Source of the DNA: Dokdonella_A sp963834755
GTDB taxonomy: Bacteria; Pseudomonadota; Gammaproteobacteria; Xanthomonadales; Rhodanobacteraceae
Length of the DNA stretch: 64,000 nucleotides
Assembly (NCBI GenBank): GCA_963834755.1
Contig: CAWICQ010000003.1
Span: 194,373-258,372, forward strand
Reading direction: 5' to 3'
Shown: positions 32,974 through 41,745 of the stretch, piece after piece
Layout of the letters: each line of letters starts with the position of its first letter
Position numbering within the stretch: the first letter of the stretch is position 1
Translations under genes and position numbers: made by a program
The notes under the pieces: model-generated
Databases searched by the model: none
What the model saw: the letters and a program-made list of their open reading frames with translations, nothing else
Told to the model about the DNA's origin: nothing

Positions 32974-33678
32974 CTAAGCTGCTACCACCGAGGCCTGATC
33001 CACGATCACGCCCACACCCATCGTGCTCGACACCGACACTTTCTGGAGGAAATTGCCCTTCGCGCTCGCCGGCTTCGACTTCATGAGGTCGGCCAGCAGC
33101 GCGTTGAGATTTTCCTTCAGCGCGTTGACTTCGAAATTCGCCTTGCCGATCGTGCAATGCACGATGCCGGCCTTGTCGTTGCGGAACTTGACCTGGCCCG
33201 CTTTCGCGTTCTTGACCGCAGTGACGACATCGGCCGCGACCGAGCCGTCCTTCGGGTTCGGCATCAGTCCGCGCGGACCGAGCAGCTGGCCGAGCTTGCC
33301 GACCACCCGCATCGCATCCGGCGTCGCGATCACGCGGCCGAAGTTGAGATCGCCGCCCTGCATCTTCTCGGCGAGATCTTCCATGCCGACCACATCGGCG
33401 CCGGCGGCCTTGGCTGCTTCCGCTTTTTCGCCCGGCGGGCAGAACACCGCGACGCGAACGGTCTTGCCGGTGCCGTGCGGCAGCATCACCGAGCCGCGCA
33501 CGCCCTGGTCGGACTTCTTCGCATCGATGCCCAGACGAATCGCGACATCGACGGATTCGTTGAACTTCGCCTTCGCGCCGTCCTTGACGAGCTTGAGCGC
33601 GTCATCGATGCCATAGGCCTTGCCCGGCGTGACCTTGTCGCGAAGGGTCTTGTAACGCTTGCTGATCTTCGTCGTCAT
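32974..33678 (-). CDS. rplA: 50S ribosomal protein L1
   Basis: L1-stalk protein for E-site tRNA release and, in enterobacteria, repressor of rplKA. The 234-residue product has the usual two-domain sequence: FNESVDVAIRLGIDAKKSDQ GVRGSVMLPHGTGKTVRVAV, then GPRGLMPNPKDGSVAADV. ATG 33678 follows the rplK stop by 3 bp. Downstream comes a 534-bp structured gap to rplJ. Confidence 0.98.
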   Translation of the reverse strand: MTTKISKRYKTLRDKVTPGKAYGIDDALKLVKDGAKAKFNESVDVAIRLGIDAKKSDQGVRGSVMLPHGTGKTVRVAVFCPPGEKAEAAKAAGADVVGMEDLAEKMQGGDLNFGRVIATPDAMRVVGKLGQLLGPRGLMPNPKDGSVAADVVTAVKNAKAGQVKFRNDKAGIVHCTIGKANFEVNALKENLNALLADLMKSKPASAKGNFLQKVSVSSTMGVGVIVDQASVVAA

Positions 33679-33681
33679 GTC

Positions 33682-34110
33682 TTAGCCCTCCGAGACCAGG
33701 CCCATGGAACGGGCGCTGCCTGCGATCGTGCGGACCGCCGCGTCGAGATCGGCTGCAGTCAGATCGGGCATCTTCGCTTTCGCGATCTCCTCGAGCTGCT
33801 TGCGCGTGACCTTGCCCACTTTCTCGGTGTTCGGACGACCCGAACCCGATTCGATGCCGACCGCCTTCTTCAACAGCACGCTCGCTGGCGGCGTCTTCGT
33901 GATGAAGGTGAAGCTGCGGTCGGAATAGACCGTAATGATGGTCGGGATCGGCAGGCCGGGCTCGAGCTTCTGCGTCGCGGCATTGAACGCTTTGCAGAAT
34001 TCCATGATGTTGAGCCCGCGCTGACCGAGGGCCGGTCCCACGGGGGGCGACGGATTGGCTTGCCCCGCCTTGACCTGAAGCTTGATGTAGCCGGTTACTT
34101 TCTTTGCCAC
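33682..34110 (-). CDS. rplK: 50S ribosomal protein L11
   Basis: GTPase-centre protein on the 1067 region of 23S rRNA; needed for stringent-factor activation and target of thiostrepton. The 142-residue product starts MAKKVTGYIKLQVKAGQANP SPPVGPALGQRGLNIMEFCK, with the conserved proline-rich N-terminal helix, and ends ARSMGLVSEG. It precedes rplA by 3 bp. Confidence 0.98.
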   Translation of the reverse strand: MAKKVTGYIKLQVKAGQANPSPPVGPALGQRGLNIMEFCKAFNAATQKLEPGLPIPTIITVYSDRSFTFITKTPPASVLLKKAVGIESGSGRPNTEKVGKVTRKQLEEIAKAKMPDLTAADLDAAVRTIAGSARSMGLVSEG

Positions 34111-34180
34111 GTTGGTTCTCCTGGAGTTCTAGCGTCTGCACGCCGTTGTGCGGCTGCGGGACTCCTCCTCTGGGTTGAAG

Positions 34181-34258
34181 CCGGGAATGGAGAATCGGGA
34201 ATGGAGAATCGGAAAGCGTGCGCTTTACCTATTCCCTATTCCCAATTCCCCATTCCCA
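34181..34258. repeat. Heptad-repeat hairpin, copy 5 (after nusG)
   Basis: CCGGGAATGGAGAATCGGGA and ATGGAGAATCGG face ATTCCCTATTCCCAATTCCC and CATTCCC. It starts about 4 bp after the nusG stop and fills half of the nusG-rplK gap. Sequence is closest to copies 4 and 7. Confidence 0.75.
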
Positions 34259-34262
34259 GCCT

Positions 34263-34823
34263 TTAAGCTTTTTCCACCTGGCCGAACTCGAGCTCGACCG
34301 GCGTGGAACGTCCAAAAATCAGCACCGCCACACGCAAGCGGCTCTTTTCGTAATTGACTTCCTCGACGACGCCGTTGAAGTCGTTGAACGGGCCGTCGGT
34401 GACGCGAACCATCTCGCCCGGCTCGAAAAGCACTTTCGGCCGCGGCTTGTCGACGCCTTCCTGCACGCGTTGCAGGATGCCGTCGGCTTCCGAATCCTTG
34501 ATCGGCAGCGGACGATCCGCGGTGCCGCCGATGAAACCCATGACCTTCGGCGTTTCCTTGACCAGATGCCAGGATTCGTCGTCGATCTTGAATGCCTTGC
34601 CTTCGTCGTGCGTCTCGATCTGCACCAGCACGTAGCCGGGGAAGAACTTGCGCTCGCTGCGCCGTTTCTGGCCGCCGCGCATTTCGATGACTTCCTCGGT
34701 CGGCACCAGTACTTCGCCGAACTTCGCGTCCATGCCGGCGCGCGCGATGCGCTCCTTGAGCGAACGCGCGACCGCGTGCTCGAAGCCCGAGTAGGCGTGG
34801 ACGACGTACCAATGCTTTGCCAT
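34263..34823 (-). CDS. nusG: Transcription termination/antitermination protein NusG
   Basis: Binds RNA polymerase to suppress pausing, couples it to the ribosome through S10 and stimulates Rho. The 186-residue product has the NGN domain (AKHWYVVHAYSGFEHAVARS, RKFFPGYVLVQIE) and the C-terminal KOW domain (FEPGEMVRVTDGPFNDFNGV). ATG 34823 is the conserved start; upstream codons in frame overlap secE and are not conserved. It follows secE by 11 bp. Confidence 0.98.
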   Translation of the reverse strand: MAKHWYVVHAYSGFEHAVARSLKERIARAGMDAKFGEVLVPTEEVIEMRGGQKRRSERKFFPGYVLVQIETHDEGKAFKIDDESWHLVKETPKVMGFIGGTADRPLPIKDSEADGILQRVQEGVDKPRPKVLFEPGEMVRVTDGPFNDFNGVVEEVNYEKSRLRVAVLIFGRSTPVELEFGQVEKA

Positions 34824-34834
34824 GCCGTCTCGCC

Positions 34835-35221
34835 TCAGCGTCCGAGTTTGAGAAGGTGGTCGAGCACGACCCACTTCAGAATCACGTCGATGAGCCCGAG
34901 CAGCAGGCTCAGGATGATCACGACGACAATGATGACCAGCGTTGTACGGAGCGTCTCGTCGCGCGTCGGCCATACGACCTTGCGCAGCTCGAACTGCGAC
35001 TCGACGATATATTCGCGCATCGAGCGTCCCGCCTTTGTGAAGGCGCCGACGACGATGCAGCCGGCGATGCCGGCCATCAGCACGCCGAAGCGCGCCACGC
35101 CGGACCAGTCGCCGAAGTAGTAATAGGCGAATACGCCCGCGATCAACAGCAGCACCGCGAGCGTCGACATCACGACGTCGATCGCGTTTCCTGCGCCTGC
35201 TTTTTCGACCTTTGCGTTCAT
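34835..35221 (-). CDS. secE: Protein translocase subunit SecE
   Basis: Clamp subunit of SecYEG. The 128-residue product has three predicted spans, as in gammaproteobacteria: two N-terminal (VMSTLAVLLLIAGVFAYYYF, VLMAGIAGCIVVGAF) and the conserved third (LVIIVVVIILSLLLGLIDVI), preceded by the amphipathic ELRKVVWPTRDETLRTT motif. It is co-transcribed with nusG; the partner secY is at 6835-8149. Confidence 0.97.
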   Translation of the reverse strand: MNAKVEKAGAGNAIDVVMSTLAVLLLIAGVFAYYYFGDWSGVARFGVLMAGIAGCIVVGAFTKAGRSMREYIVESQFELRKVVWPTRDETLRTTLVIIVVVIILSLLLGLIDVILKWVVLDHLLKLGR

Positions 35222-35309
35222 GTCTTTTCGCGTATCCGGGAGCGGGCTCTGCTGTGAGGCTTCACTCGTTATCCGCCGATACGTCGACGATTCCTGTTTG
35301 TTGAAAAAC

Positions 35310-35334
35310 GCGGCAACGAATCGCCGCTTTTTTT
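35310..35334. terminator. Possible terminator or attenuator between tRNA-Trp and secE
   Basis: GCGGC/GCCGC stem with an 8-base loop and seven Ts on the plus side. On the coding (minus) strand it reads AAAGCGGC...GCCGCGTTTTTC, a short stem with a broken T run, so it might partly separate the tRNA/tuf transcript from secE-nusG. Weak evidence. Confidence 0.35.
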
Positions 35335-35367
35335 ATCTCCGCGATCGGTGACGATCGCATCGATGGC

Positions 35368-35443
<76 letters not shown>

Positions 35444-35461
35444 GTGGTTTCGGTTCCCTGT

Positions 35462-35505
35462 GCCGTCCTCCATGACGGCTAAGAACAAACCGGCATCCAT
35501 GCCGG
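35462..35505. repeat. Two-hairpin element, copy B (tuf2 to tRNA-Trp)
   Basis: GCCGTC-CTCCAT-GACGGC (35462-35479), A-rich spacer TAAGAACAAA, then CCGGCA-TCCA-TGCCGG (35490-35505), followed by CTACACAGCTCAAGAC. Same order and loops as copies A and C; the first stem differs by paired changes. Confidence 0.7.
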
Positions 35506-35556
35506 ACCTTTCTACACAGCTCAAGACAAAACAGTTGCCAACCTTTTTCACCTTCA

Positions 35557-35610
35557 TCTCGCCCGCTTGCGGGAGAGCCCCCATGTCCCCTCTCCCGCTT
35601 GCGGGAGAGG
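35557..35610. repeat. REP-like palindrome pair after tuf2
   Basis: TCTCGCCCGCTTGCGGGAGA (35557-35576) followed by CCTCTCCCGC/TT/GCGGGAGAGG (35589-35610), a perfect 22-bp palindrome, then a GGGTGAGGG tail. It ends about 20 bp from the tuf2 stop. Palindromes of this kind are widespread between genes in proteobacteria. Confidence 0.65.
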
Positions 35611-35631
35611 CACGCGCTAGGGTGAGGGCAG

Positions 35632-36822
<1,191 letters not shown>

Positions 36823-36943
36823 GACTTTGAAATCCCGGATAGCTAGTTGTGGTTGAACGGTTATCGAAGACGCATCTTCGAAGAACTCGGACAAATGGGG
36901 ACGACTTGCAAAAAATCGATGAGACGAAACGCCGATCAAAACG

Positions 36944-37019
36944 TGGTGCTCACGAGTGGAATCGAACCACCGACCTCCTCCTTACCAAGGAGGTGCTCTA
37001 CCGACTGAGCTACGTGAGC
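36944..37019 (-). tRNA. tRNA-Thr (anticodon GGT)
   Basis: Minus-strand cloverleaf: acceptor GCTCACG/CGTGAGC, D arm AGCTCAGTCGGTAGAGC, anticodon stem CTCCT with loop TTGGTAA (GGT), T loop TTCGATT and encoded CCA. Directly upstream of tuf2. Confidence 0.97.
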
Positions 37020-37028
37020 CTGTACTTG

Positions 37029-37073
37029 TGTCGTCCTCCATGACGACAAAGAACAGACCGGCATCCGTGCCGG
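37029..37073. repeat. Two-hairpin element, copy C (tRNA-Gly to tRNA-Thr)
   Basis: TGTCGTC-CTCCAT-GACGACA (37029-37048), spacer AAGAACAGA, CCGGCA-TCCG-TGCCGG (37058-37073), then TTTCTAGACAGCT. Third copy, located between two tRNA genes of the same transcript. Confidence 0.7.
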
Positions 37074-37120
37074 GAATTTCTAGACAGCTAAAGATCTCAA
37101 ATTGCTTCGCAGTAGCTCAG

Positions 37121-37194
<74 letters not shown>

Positions 37195-37302
37195 GCCGGA
37201 AGGGACCTGCTTGGGTTGCCGAGCCGACGACTGAAAAGCATCGCCGGGTATACAAATCGGGTGGAGCAAATCTGGTGGATTACTCCGGACATCCTGCCCT
37301 TC

Positions 37303-37352
37303 GCCCCTCCGGGGCCAGCCCTTCGGGCTGTTCAAATTCGCTCCAGCGAATT
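37303..37352. repeat. Three hairpins between tRNA-Tyr and tRNA-Gly
   Basis: GCCCC-TCC-GGGGC (37303-37315), CAGCCC-TTC-GGGCTG (37316-37330) and AATTCGC-TCCA-GCGAATT (37335-37352), end to end, in the 223-bp gap between the two tRNAs. The TCCA loop recurs. They may guide tRNA precursor processing. Confidence 0.55.
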
Positions 37353-37371
37353 GTCGAACTGCGTTCCTGTT

Positions 37372-37447
37372 CGGTGGTTCGCATCCACCTCAGCGCCGCT
37401 TCGTGTTTCCTGAAATCTGGTGGAGGGAGGTGGATTCGAACCACCGA
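37372..37447. repeat. Inverted copy of the tRNA-Tyr T arm next to the gene
   Basis: CGGTGGTTCGCATCCACCTC (37372-37391) is the reverse complement of the tRNA-Tyr T-arm region at 37427-37446 with one mismatch. In addition AAATCTGGTGGA occurs at 37268-37279 and 37413-37424, the second copy spanning the tRNA 3' end. Together they look like debris of a past tRNA-associated duplication or insertion. Confidence 0.55.
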
Positions 37448-37503
37448 AGGCGTAAGCCAGCAGATTTACAGTCTGCCCCCGTTGGCCGCTTGGGTATCCC
37501 TCC
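37418..37503 (-). tRNA. tRNA-Tyr (anticodon GTA)
   Basis: Minus-strand class II tRNA of 86 nt: acceptor GGAGGGA/TCCCTCC, anticodon stem CAGA with loop CTGTAAA (GTA), long variable arm GCTGGCTTACGCC, T arm GGTGGTTCGAATCCACC and encoded CCA. First gene of the tRNA-tuf2 unit. Confidence 0.97.
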
Positions 37504-37639
37504 GGAACGGAAACACGCCGCTCATCGAACTCGCCAGCCGGAGCTGGCAAACGCCCAACTCACATCCGAAACAGACCTCGGCTCGCGCCGCTTCTGCGTC
37601 GCGTCGACCGCCGGTCATCCTTCGAATACGGAGCCGCGC

Positions 37640-37669
37640 ATTGTCGGGCTGCCGGGCATTGACTGTCAA
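37640..37669 (-). promoter_or_regulatory. Promoter of the tRNA-Tyr-Gly-Thr-tuf2 operon
   Basis: On the minus strand TTGACA (37664-37669), an 18-bp spacer and GACAAT (37640-37645). The -35 is consensus. Predicted start near 37633 gives a leader of about 130 nt before tRNA-Tyr. It lies between the thioesterase stop and the tRNA, so it is the likely entry to the whole superoperon. Confidence 0.6.
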
Positions 37670-37728
37670 GGCGGGAACGCCCGGAAAAACAGTATCCTGC
37701 GCGGCCGATTTCGTCCGCCACGCGGTGC

Positions 37729-38238
37729 CTAGGAGCCGTGTGCGCCGCCCTTGAACTCGGCGACCTGCTGCTCCATTGCCTTCGAAAGGCCGATCATCCG
37801 CTCGGCGTACTCGGACAACCGGCGGTCCTCTTCGGTTTCCGGGAGCCAAGCCTGAACAGCCGTCGGCTTGCCGTCCGGGGAATCGAGGGCCACGAACACG
37901 ATGACGCAGCTCGTCGCCAGCCGTTCCTCGCGCACCTTGAGATCGCACGCGATGACGTCGACGGCAAAATGCATGCTCGAGGTGCCGGTACGGATGAGCT
38001 TGCAACGCACGCTGACGAGATCGCCGATCAGAATCGGCTGAACGAACTGGATGCCGCCGACCGCGACCGTCACGCAGTAGCGTCCGCTCCAGCTCACGGC
38101 GCAGGCGTATCCCGCCTGATCGATCCACTTCATGACCATTCCGCCGTGCACCTTGCCGCCGAAATTGACGTCGGTCGGCTCGGCGAGGAAGCGGAAGGTC
38201 AGCTCGCGCTGCTGGCCCGGCATGACGCTCTCCGGCAT
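37729..38238 (-). CDS. Hotdog-fold acyl-CoA thioesterase (YciA/BACH type)
   Basis: Predicted to hydrolyse acyl-CoA thioesters in the cytosol. The 169-residue product has one hotdog domain: RELTFRFLAEPTDVNFGGKV HGGMVMKWIDQAGYACAV, with the HGG and catalytic-Asp motif, then GDLVSVRCKLIRTGTSSMHF. The start may be ATG 38238 or 38223 (MPGQQRELTFRF). It stands alone, upstream of and in line with the tRNA operon. Substrate chain length cannot be told. Confidence 0.85.
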   Translation of the reverse strand: MPESVMPGQQRELTFRFLAEPTDVNFGGKVHGGMVMKWIDQAGYACAVSWSGRYCVTVAVGGIQFVQPILIGDLVSVRCKLIRTGTSSMHFAVDVIACDLKVREERLATSCVIVFVALDSPDGKPTAVQAWLPETEEDRRLSEYAERMIGLSKAMEQQVAEFKGGAHGS

Positions 38239-38376
38239 TGGGGCCTCGGATTATGCCGCTCCCGGCGACTCGGCCGAATGGCGGCGGGGCATCCGAGTGT
38301 GACCGCCATCGCGTCATCGTCGCCGACACCCCAGTAGGCTCGATTCGGCACTCGGCGTGAGCACAGGGGCACCGCC

Positions 38377-39408
38377 ATGCGTTCGGCATTCTGGCTGCCG
38401 GTAGGGATCGCGATCGCGGTGACGGCCACCGCAAACGAAGTCACGATCCAGAACGACTCGCTGGCCAACGGCTCATCGGGCACGATCCAGGCCGGCTTCG
38501 TCGCCGGCGAAAAAGCGGCGTCGTGGCTGACCACGCCCTGCGACGGCAACATCGTCGCCGTGCAGGTGTTCTGGCGCTCGCTGCTGGGCAACGCGCCGAT
38601 AACGATCGAGGATTCGATCGACATCTACCGCTCCGGCGCGTTTCCCGAACCGGGCGTCCTCGCGCAGGAAATCGGCGGCCCGGTGCTGACCGACGGGGTC
38701 ATCAACGAGTACCGCTACCTCGACGAGAACGACACGATTCCGCTGATCGTTCCGGTCGCGCAGAACGAAACGTTCATCGTTGCGCTGACGTTCGCCGAAG
38801 CGCCCGATCCGTCGCAGGGCCCGAGCGTCGTCAACGACGAAGACGGCATCGAGCCGAACCGCAATGCGATCTACGCCTCGCTCGGCGGTGGCAGTTTCGG
38901 CTGGTTCTCGAACACCGCGCTCGGCGTCGATGGCGACTGGGTGATTCGCGCCGTCGTCGATTGCCAGACGACGTCGACCGACGCCGATGTCAGCGTCGCG
39001 ATGTCCGCCGACCCGCCGAACTACACCGCAGGCGACGCGCTGGCCTACACGATCACCGTCAGCAACGCAGGCCCCGCGGCGGCAACCAGCACGACGGTGG
39101 TCGACGCATTCCCTCCCGCCTACACAGGCGTGATGTGGACATGTGTCGCGAGCGGCGGCGCGAGCTGCGCGTCGAGCGGCAGTGGCACGATCGCCGCGAC
39201 CGTGACGCTTCCGGTCGGATCGCAGGTCGTCTACTCGGTCGATGGCATCGTCGCCGCCGGCACGACCGGCACGCTGACGAACTCCGCCACCGCGGTCGTC
39301 GCGCCGCCGGCGAGCGATCCGGATACCACCAACAACACGGCGACGCTCGATCTTGATCCCGCACTGCCGAACGACTTCATCTTTACGGACGGCTTTGACG
39401 GCGGTTAG
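38377..39408 (+). CDS. Secreted DUF11-domain protein with IFTDGFDGG C-terminus
   Basis: 343 residues: signal peptide (MRSAFWLPVGIAIAVTATAN), an N-terminal domain of about 180 residues of unknown fold (VAGEKAASWLTTPCDGNIVA, FVIALTFAEAP-like segment, WVIRAVVDC), then one DUF11 repeat (ADVSVAMSADPPNYTAGDAL AYTITVSNAGPAAA, DPDTTNNTATLDL). It ends NDFIFTDGFDGG. Tails with an IFxDGF core are, to my knowledge, common on secreted proteins of Rhodanobacteraceae-like bacteria and may mark sorting or processing; that is inference. Alone on the plus strand, convergent with the DUF4287 gene. Role unknown, probably cell-surface or extracellular. Confidence 0.75.
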   Translation: MRSAFWLPVGIAIAVTATANEVTIQNDSLANGSSGTIQAGFVAGEKAASWLTTPCDGNIVAVQVFWRSLLGNAPITIEDSIDIYRSGAFPEPGVLAQEIGGPVLTDGVINEYRYLDENDTIPLIVPVAQNETFIVALTFAEAPDPSQGPSVVNDEDGIEPNRNAIYASLGGGSFGWFSNTALGVDGDWVIRAVVDCQTTSTDADVSVAMSADPPNYTAGDALAYTITVSNAGPAAATSTTVVDAFPPAYTGVMWTCVASGGASCASSGSGTIAATVTLPVGSQVVYSVDGIVAAGTTGTLTNSATAVVAPPASDPDTTNNTATLDLDPALPNDFIFTDGFDGG

Positions 39409-39462
39409 CCGCGCCCGAATCGTGCCAACGCAGCGTTTTCGTCGGGCCGACGCCGACACCGG

Positions 39463-40395
39463 CTAGACGCGCAGATACGCCTGCAAGCGTTCGAGCTGAG
39501 TTTGCCAGAACGCCTTGGCCTGCTGCACCGCGTCGGCATCGGCGAGTTTCATGGTGTCGACCACGACCTGGCATCTATCGGGACCAGCATCGGTGAATCG
39601 GATGTCGAGCAGCGTGCCGTCCGGCCACCGCGCGCGGATATTTCTGCCGACGTTGAGCTTGGTGAAATCCAGACCCGGCGCTTCGAGCCAGTGACCTCGC
39701 AGTCCTTGGTCCGCCCAGGCCGCAAACGCGGCGAACAGCGGCACCGCGAAGGTTTTCGCTGACGTCGACTGGAATGCGCCGGAGGAACCCTGATTTTTCT
39801 CGCGCAGACCGCGCACGCGTTCATAGCCGACGCTGACCATCTGCCCCCACCAGCCGGCGGATTCCGGTAACGCCTGCATGGCGAGCTCCCAGATCCGCTG
39901 ATGATCGAATGCCTGCTTCGCCGCGCCGGCGGCATCGAGCAGCGCGAGCCACTCGCTCCAGTTTTTTCCGGTCGCAGCGCGGACTGCAGCATCGCCACAC
40001 GGAAACAGCGAAACATCGACCGGAGCTCGCGCGGGCGCGCGACGCGCGCTTGCTTGCCGTGCGGGCGCTGCCGGCTTGCGCTTCGGCGTCGCACGCGGGA
40101 CTTTGCGCGCGTTCTGCGCTGTGCCTTTCCTCGCGACGCCCGCGCTCGGTGCGGCGGGCACCTTGGCGGCGCCCGTGCTCGACGCCGTGACTTTCCTTGC
40201 GACACGCGCGCTCGGCTTTGCGCGTTTGACCCGACGCGCGTTCGCGACAGCCTTTGTCGCCTTGCGTGCGCGGACTCTCGGCGCGGCGGTTTTTTTTCCG
40301 GCTATGGCGGTCTTTTTCGCGCGCGATCGGCGTACCGGCGTTTTCCTCGCCGCGCGACGAGAGCGTTTTGTCCGACCTGTCTTCTTGATGGCCAC
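39463..40395 (-). CDS. DUF4287/SRPBCC protein with histone-like Lys/Arg/Ala N-terminal domain
   Basis: 310 residues in three parts. Residues 1 to about 125 are low-complexity Lys/Arg/Ala/Pro (RSRAKKTAIAGKKTAAPRVR, VARKVTASSTGAAKVPAAP), like bacterial H1-type proteins. About 130-205 is a DUF4287-like segment (ATGKNWSEWLALLDAAGAAK, WWGQMVSVGYERVRGLREKN). The rest is START/SRPBCC-like (STSAKTFAVPLFAAFAAWAD, PDRCQVVVDTMKLADAD, WQTQLERLQAYL). The basic tail suggests nucleic-acid binding; the SRPBCC part suggests ligand binding. No obvious partner gene. The function is unknown. Confidence 0.75.
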   Translation of the reverse strand: MAIKKTGRTKRSRRAARKTPVRRSRAKKTAIAGKKTAAPRVRARKATKAVANARRVKRAKPSARVARKVTASSTGAAKVPAAPSAGVARKGTAQNARKVPRATPKRKPAAPARQASARRAPARAPVDVSLFPCGDAAVRAATGKNWSEWLALLDAAGAAKQAFDHQRIWELAMQALPESAGWWGQMVSVGYERVRGLREKNQGSSGAFQSTSAKTFAVPLFAAFAAWADQGLRGHWLEAPGLDFTKLNVGRNIRARWPDGTLLDIRFTDAGPDRCQVVVDTMKLADADAVQQAKAFWQTQLERLQAYLRV

Positions 40396-40562
40396 GGCTG
40401 CGCCTCCGATTCCCGCTGACGCCGCGGCGACGCGGCATCGGCGAGTCTTGCGCCGCGCGCCGGCGCGGTCAACCCGCTTTGGACCGGACTCTTTCTCGCC
40501 GAGCGCAGCGAGTCCGATGGTGCCGTTCGAGCACGATCATCGGTTCTTGCTGCCTCGGGCAC

Positions 40563-41066
40563 CTATGGATCTATTTCGATCGGCGTGCCGACGGCGACAG
40601 ATGACCAGACGACGTCCATGTCCCCATCAGCTAGAGCGATGCAGCCCAGCGTCCAGTTGCTGAGCTGAGTAGCCGACGCAAATGCACCCCAGCCATTCGG
40701 TTGGCCGTGCACCATGATGTCGCCTCCAGGTGAAACGCCTAAGCGTCTGGCGCGTTCCCGATCCTGCGCGTTCGGATACGACACGTGCAATGCCTTGTGA
40801 TACGCGCTTTGTCCGTTCCTCGCATCGAGCACGTATCGACCCTCCGGCGTACGTCCATCACCCTGGCGCCGCTTCGGTCCAAGCGGATTGCTGCCAAATG
40901 CGACATGAAACACTGCGAACGCGCGTCGATCGCGAAGCAGGTATAACTTTGCTTCGGATTTCTTCACGAGTACAAGATCAGCGTGCTCCGTGGCCGTGCA
41001 AGCGATCGGGGTAACCAGCACGCACATCGCGAGAACGATGGGGAGACGCATGGTTAGGACACTCAC
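40563..41066 (-). CDS. L,D-transpeptidase (YkuD domain), exported
   Basis: Predicted periplasmic peptidoglycan (or lipoprotein) cross-linking enzyme. The 167-residue product has an N-terminal export signal (MRLPIVLAMCVLVTPIACTA) and a YkuD domain with catalytic histidine and cysteine in DIMVHGQPNG (His120) and NWTLGCIALADGDM (Cys142). The GDGRTPEGRYVLD segment is typical. ATG 41066 overlaps the upstream stop as ATGA; ATG 41051 is an alternative that starts at the signal peptide. Likely co-translated with the DUF1579 protein. Confidence 0.85.
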   Translation of the reverse strand: MSVLTMRLPIVLAMCVLVTPIACTATEHADLVLVKKSEAKLYLLRDRRAFAVFHVAFGSNPLGPKRRQGDGRTPEGRYVLDARNGQSAYHKALHVSYPNAQDRERARRLGVSPGGDIMVHGQPNGWGAFASATQLSNWTLGCIALADGDMDVVWSSVAVGTPIEIDP

Positions 41067-41632
41067 GGCCGCCGCGTGAACACGATCTTGCCGAGCAGCC
41101 GTTCCTTGCCGCTCTTCGCGCCGATCGCCGTCATCGTGAGTACGCGCGAGTCGCCACGGAATGTCTCGCTCATGCGATATTTCACGGCGGGATAGGGCTT
41201 GGGCTGGCGCAGCTCAGACGACCACGTCATTGTTTGCGTCGCTTCGTCGAAAGTGCCTTCGTCGACGCGGATATAGTCCTGATTGCTGTCGACCCAGATG
41301 CCGACGTACTTGCCTTTCTCGGCGTCGTATCCCCAGGTGCCGTGGCCGCCGTATTTCGCGTCGACGCTGAAATCGTTCTTGATCCAGCCGTTGCCGGTTA
41401 CGAACGTATTGGTCTGCACGCCGTGCGCGGTGGTTGGTGCGGCGCCGGGCGATGCGGCCGGAAATTCGATCGCGGCGTCCCAAACGCCTTCTTCGAGCTT
41501 GAGCACGTCGAGCTCGGGACGGTGCGTCGCGGCGACGGACGTGGCTGCTGAAGGCGCCTCGGCCTTCACGCGCTCGCGCGGGTGAACCGCCGCCGCGCCG
41601 ACGATCAATGCGCAGATGAAAAAGAAACGCAT
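41063..41632 (-). CDS. Exported DUF1579-like protein
   Basis: 189 residues: signal peptide (MRFFFICALIVGAAAVHP), a short linker, then a lipocalin-like beta domain beginning LDVLKLEEGVWDAAIEFP and continuing GNGWIKNDFSVDAKYGGHGT WGYDAEKGKYVGIWVDS, which resembles DUF1579. The stop overlaps the L,D-transpeptidase start by 4 nt, suggesting the two are made together in the periplasm. Ligand and role are unknown. Confidence 0.7.
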   Translation of the reverse strand: MRFFFICALIVGAAAVHPRERVKAEAPSAATSVAATHRPELDVLKLEEGVWDAAIEFPAASPGAAPTTAHGVQTNTFVTGNGWIKNDFSVDAKYGGHGTWGYDAEKGKYVGIWVDSNQDYIRVDEGTFDEATQTMTWSSELRQPKPYPAVKYRMSETFRGDSRVLTMTAIGAKSGKERLLGKIVFTRRP

Positions 41633-41745
41633 CAGACGTTCTCCGCTGGATTGGCTTGCTCTCGCGTCCTACGCCCGCGATGCGGGCTTGCGGATAGCCC
41701 ATACCAATACGGAAAACCGTGGCGAATCAGGACTTCGCCGGCGCT

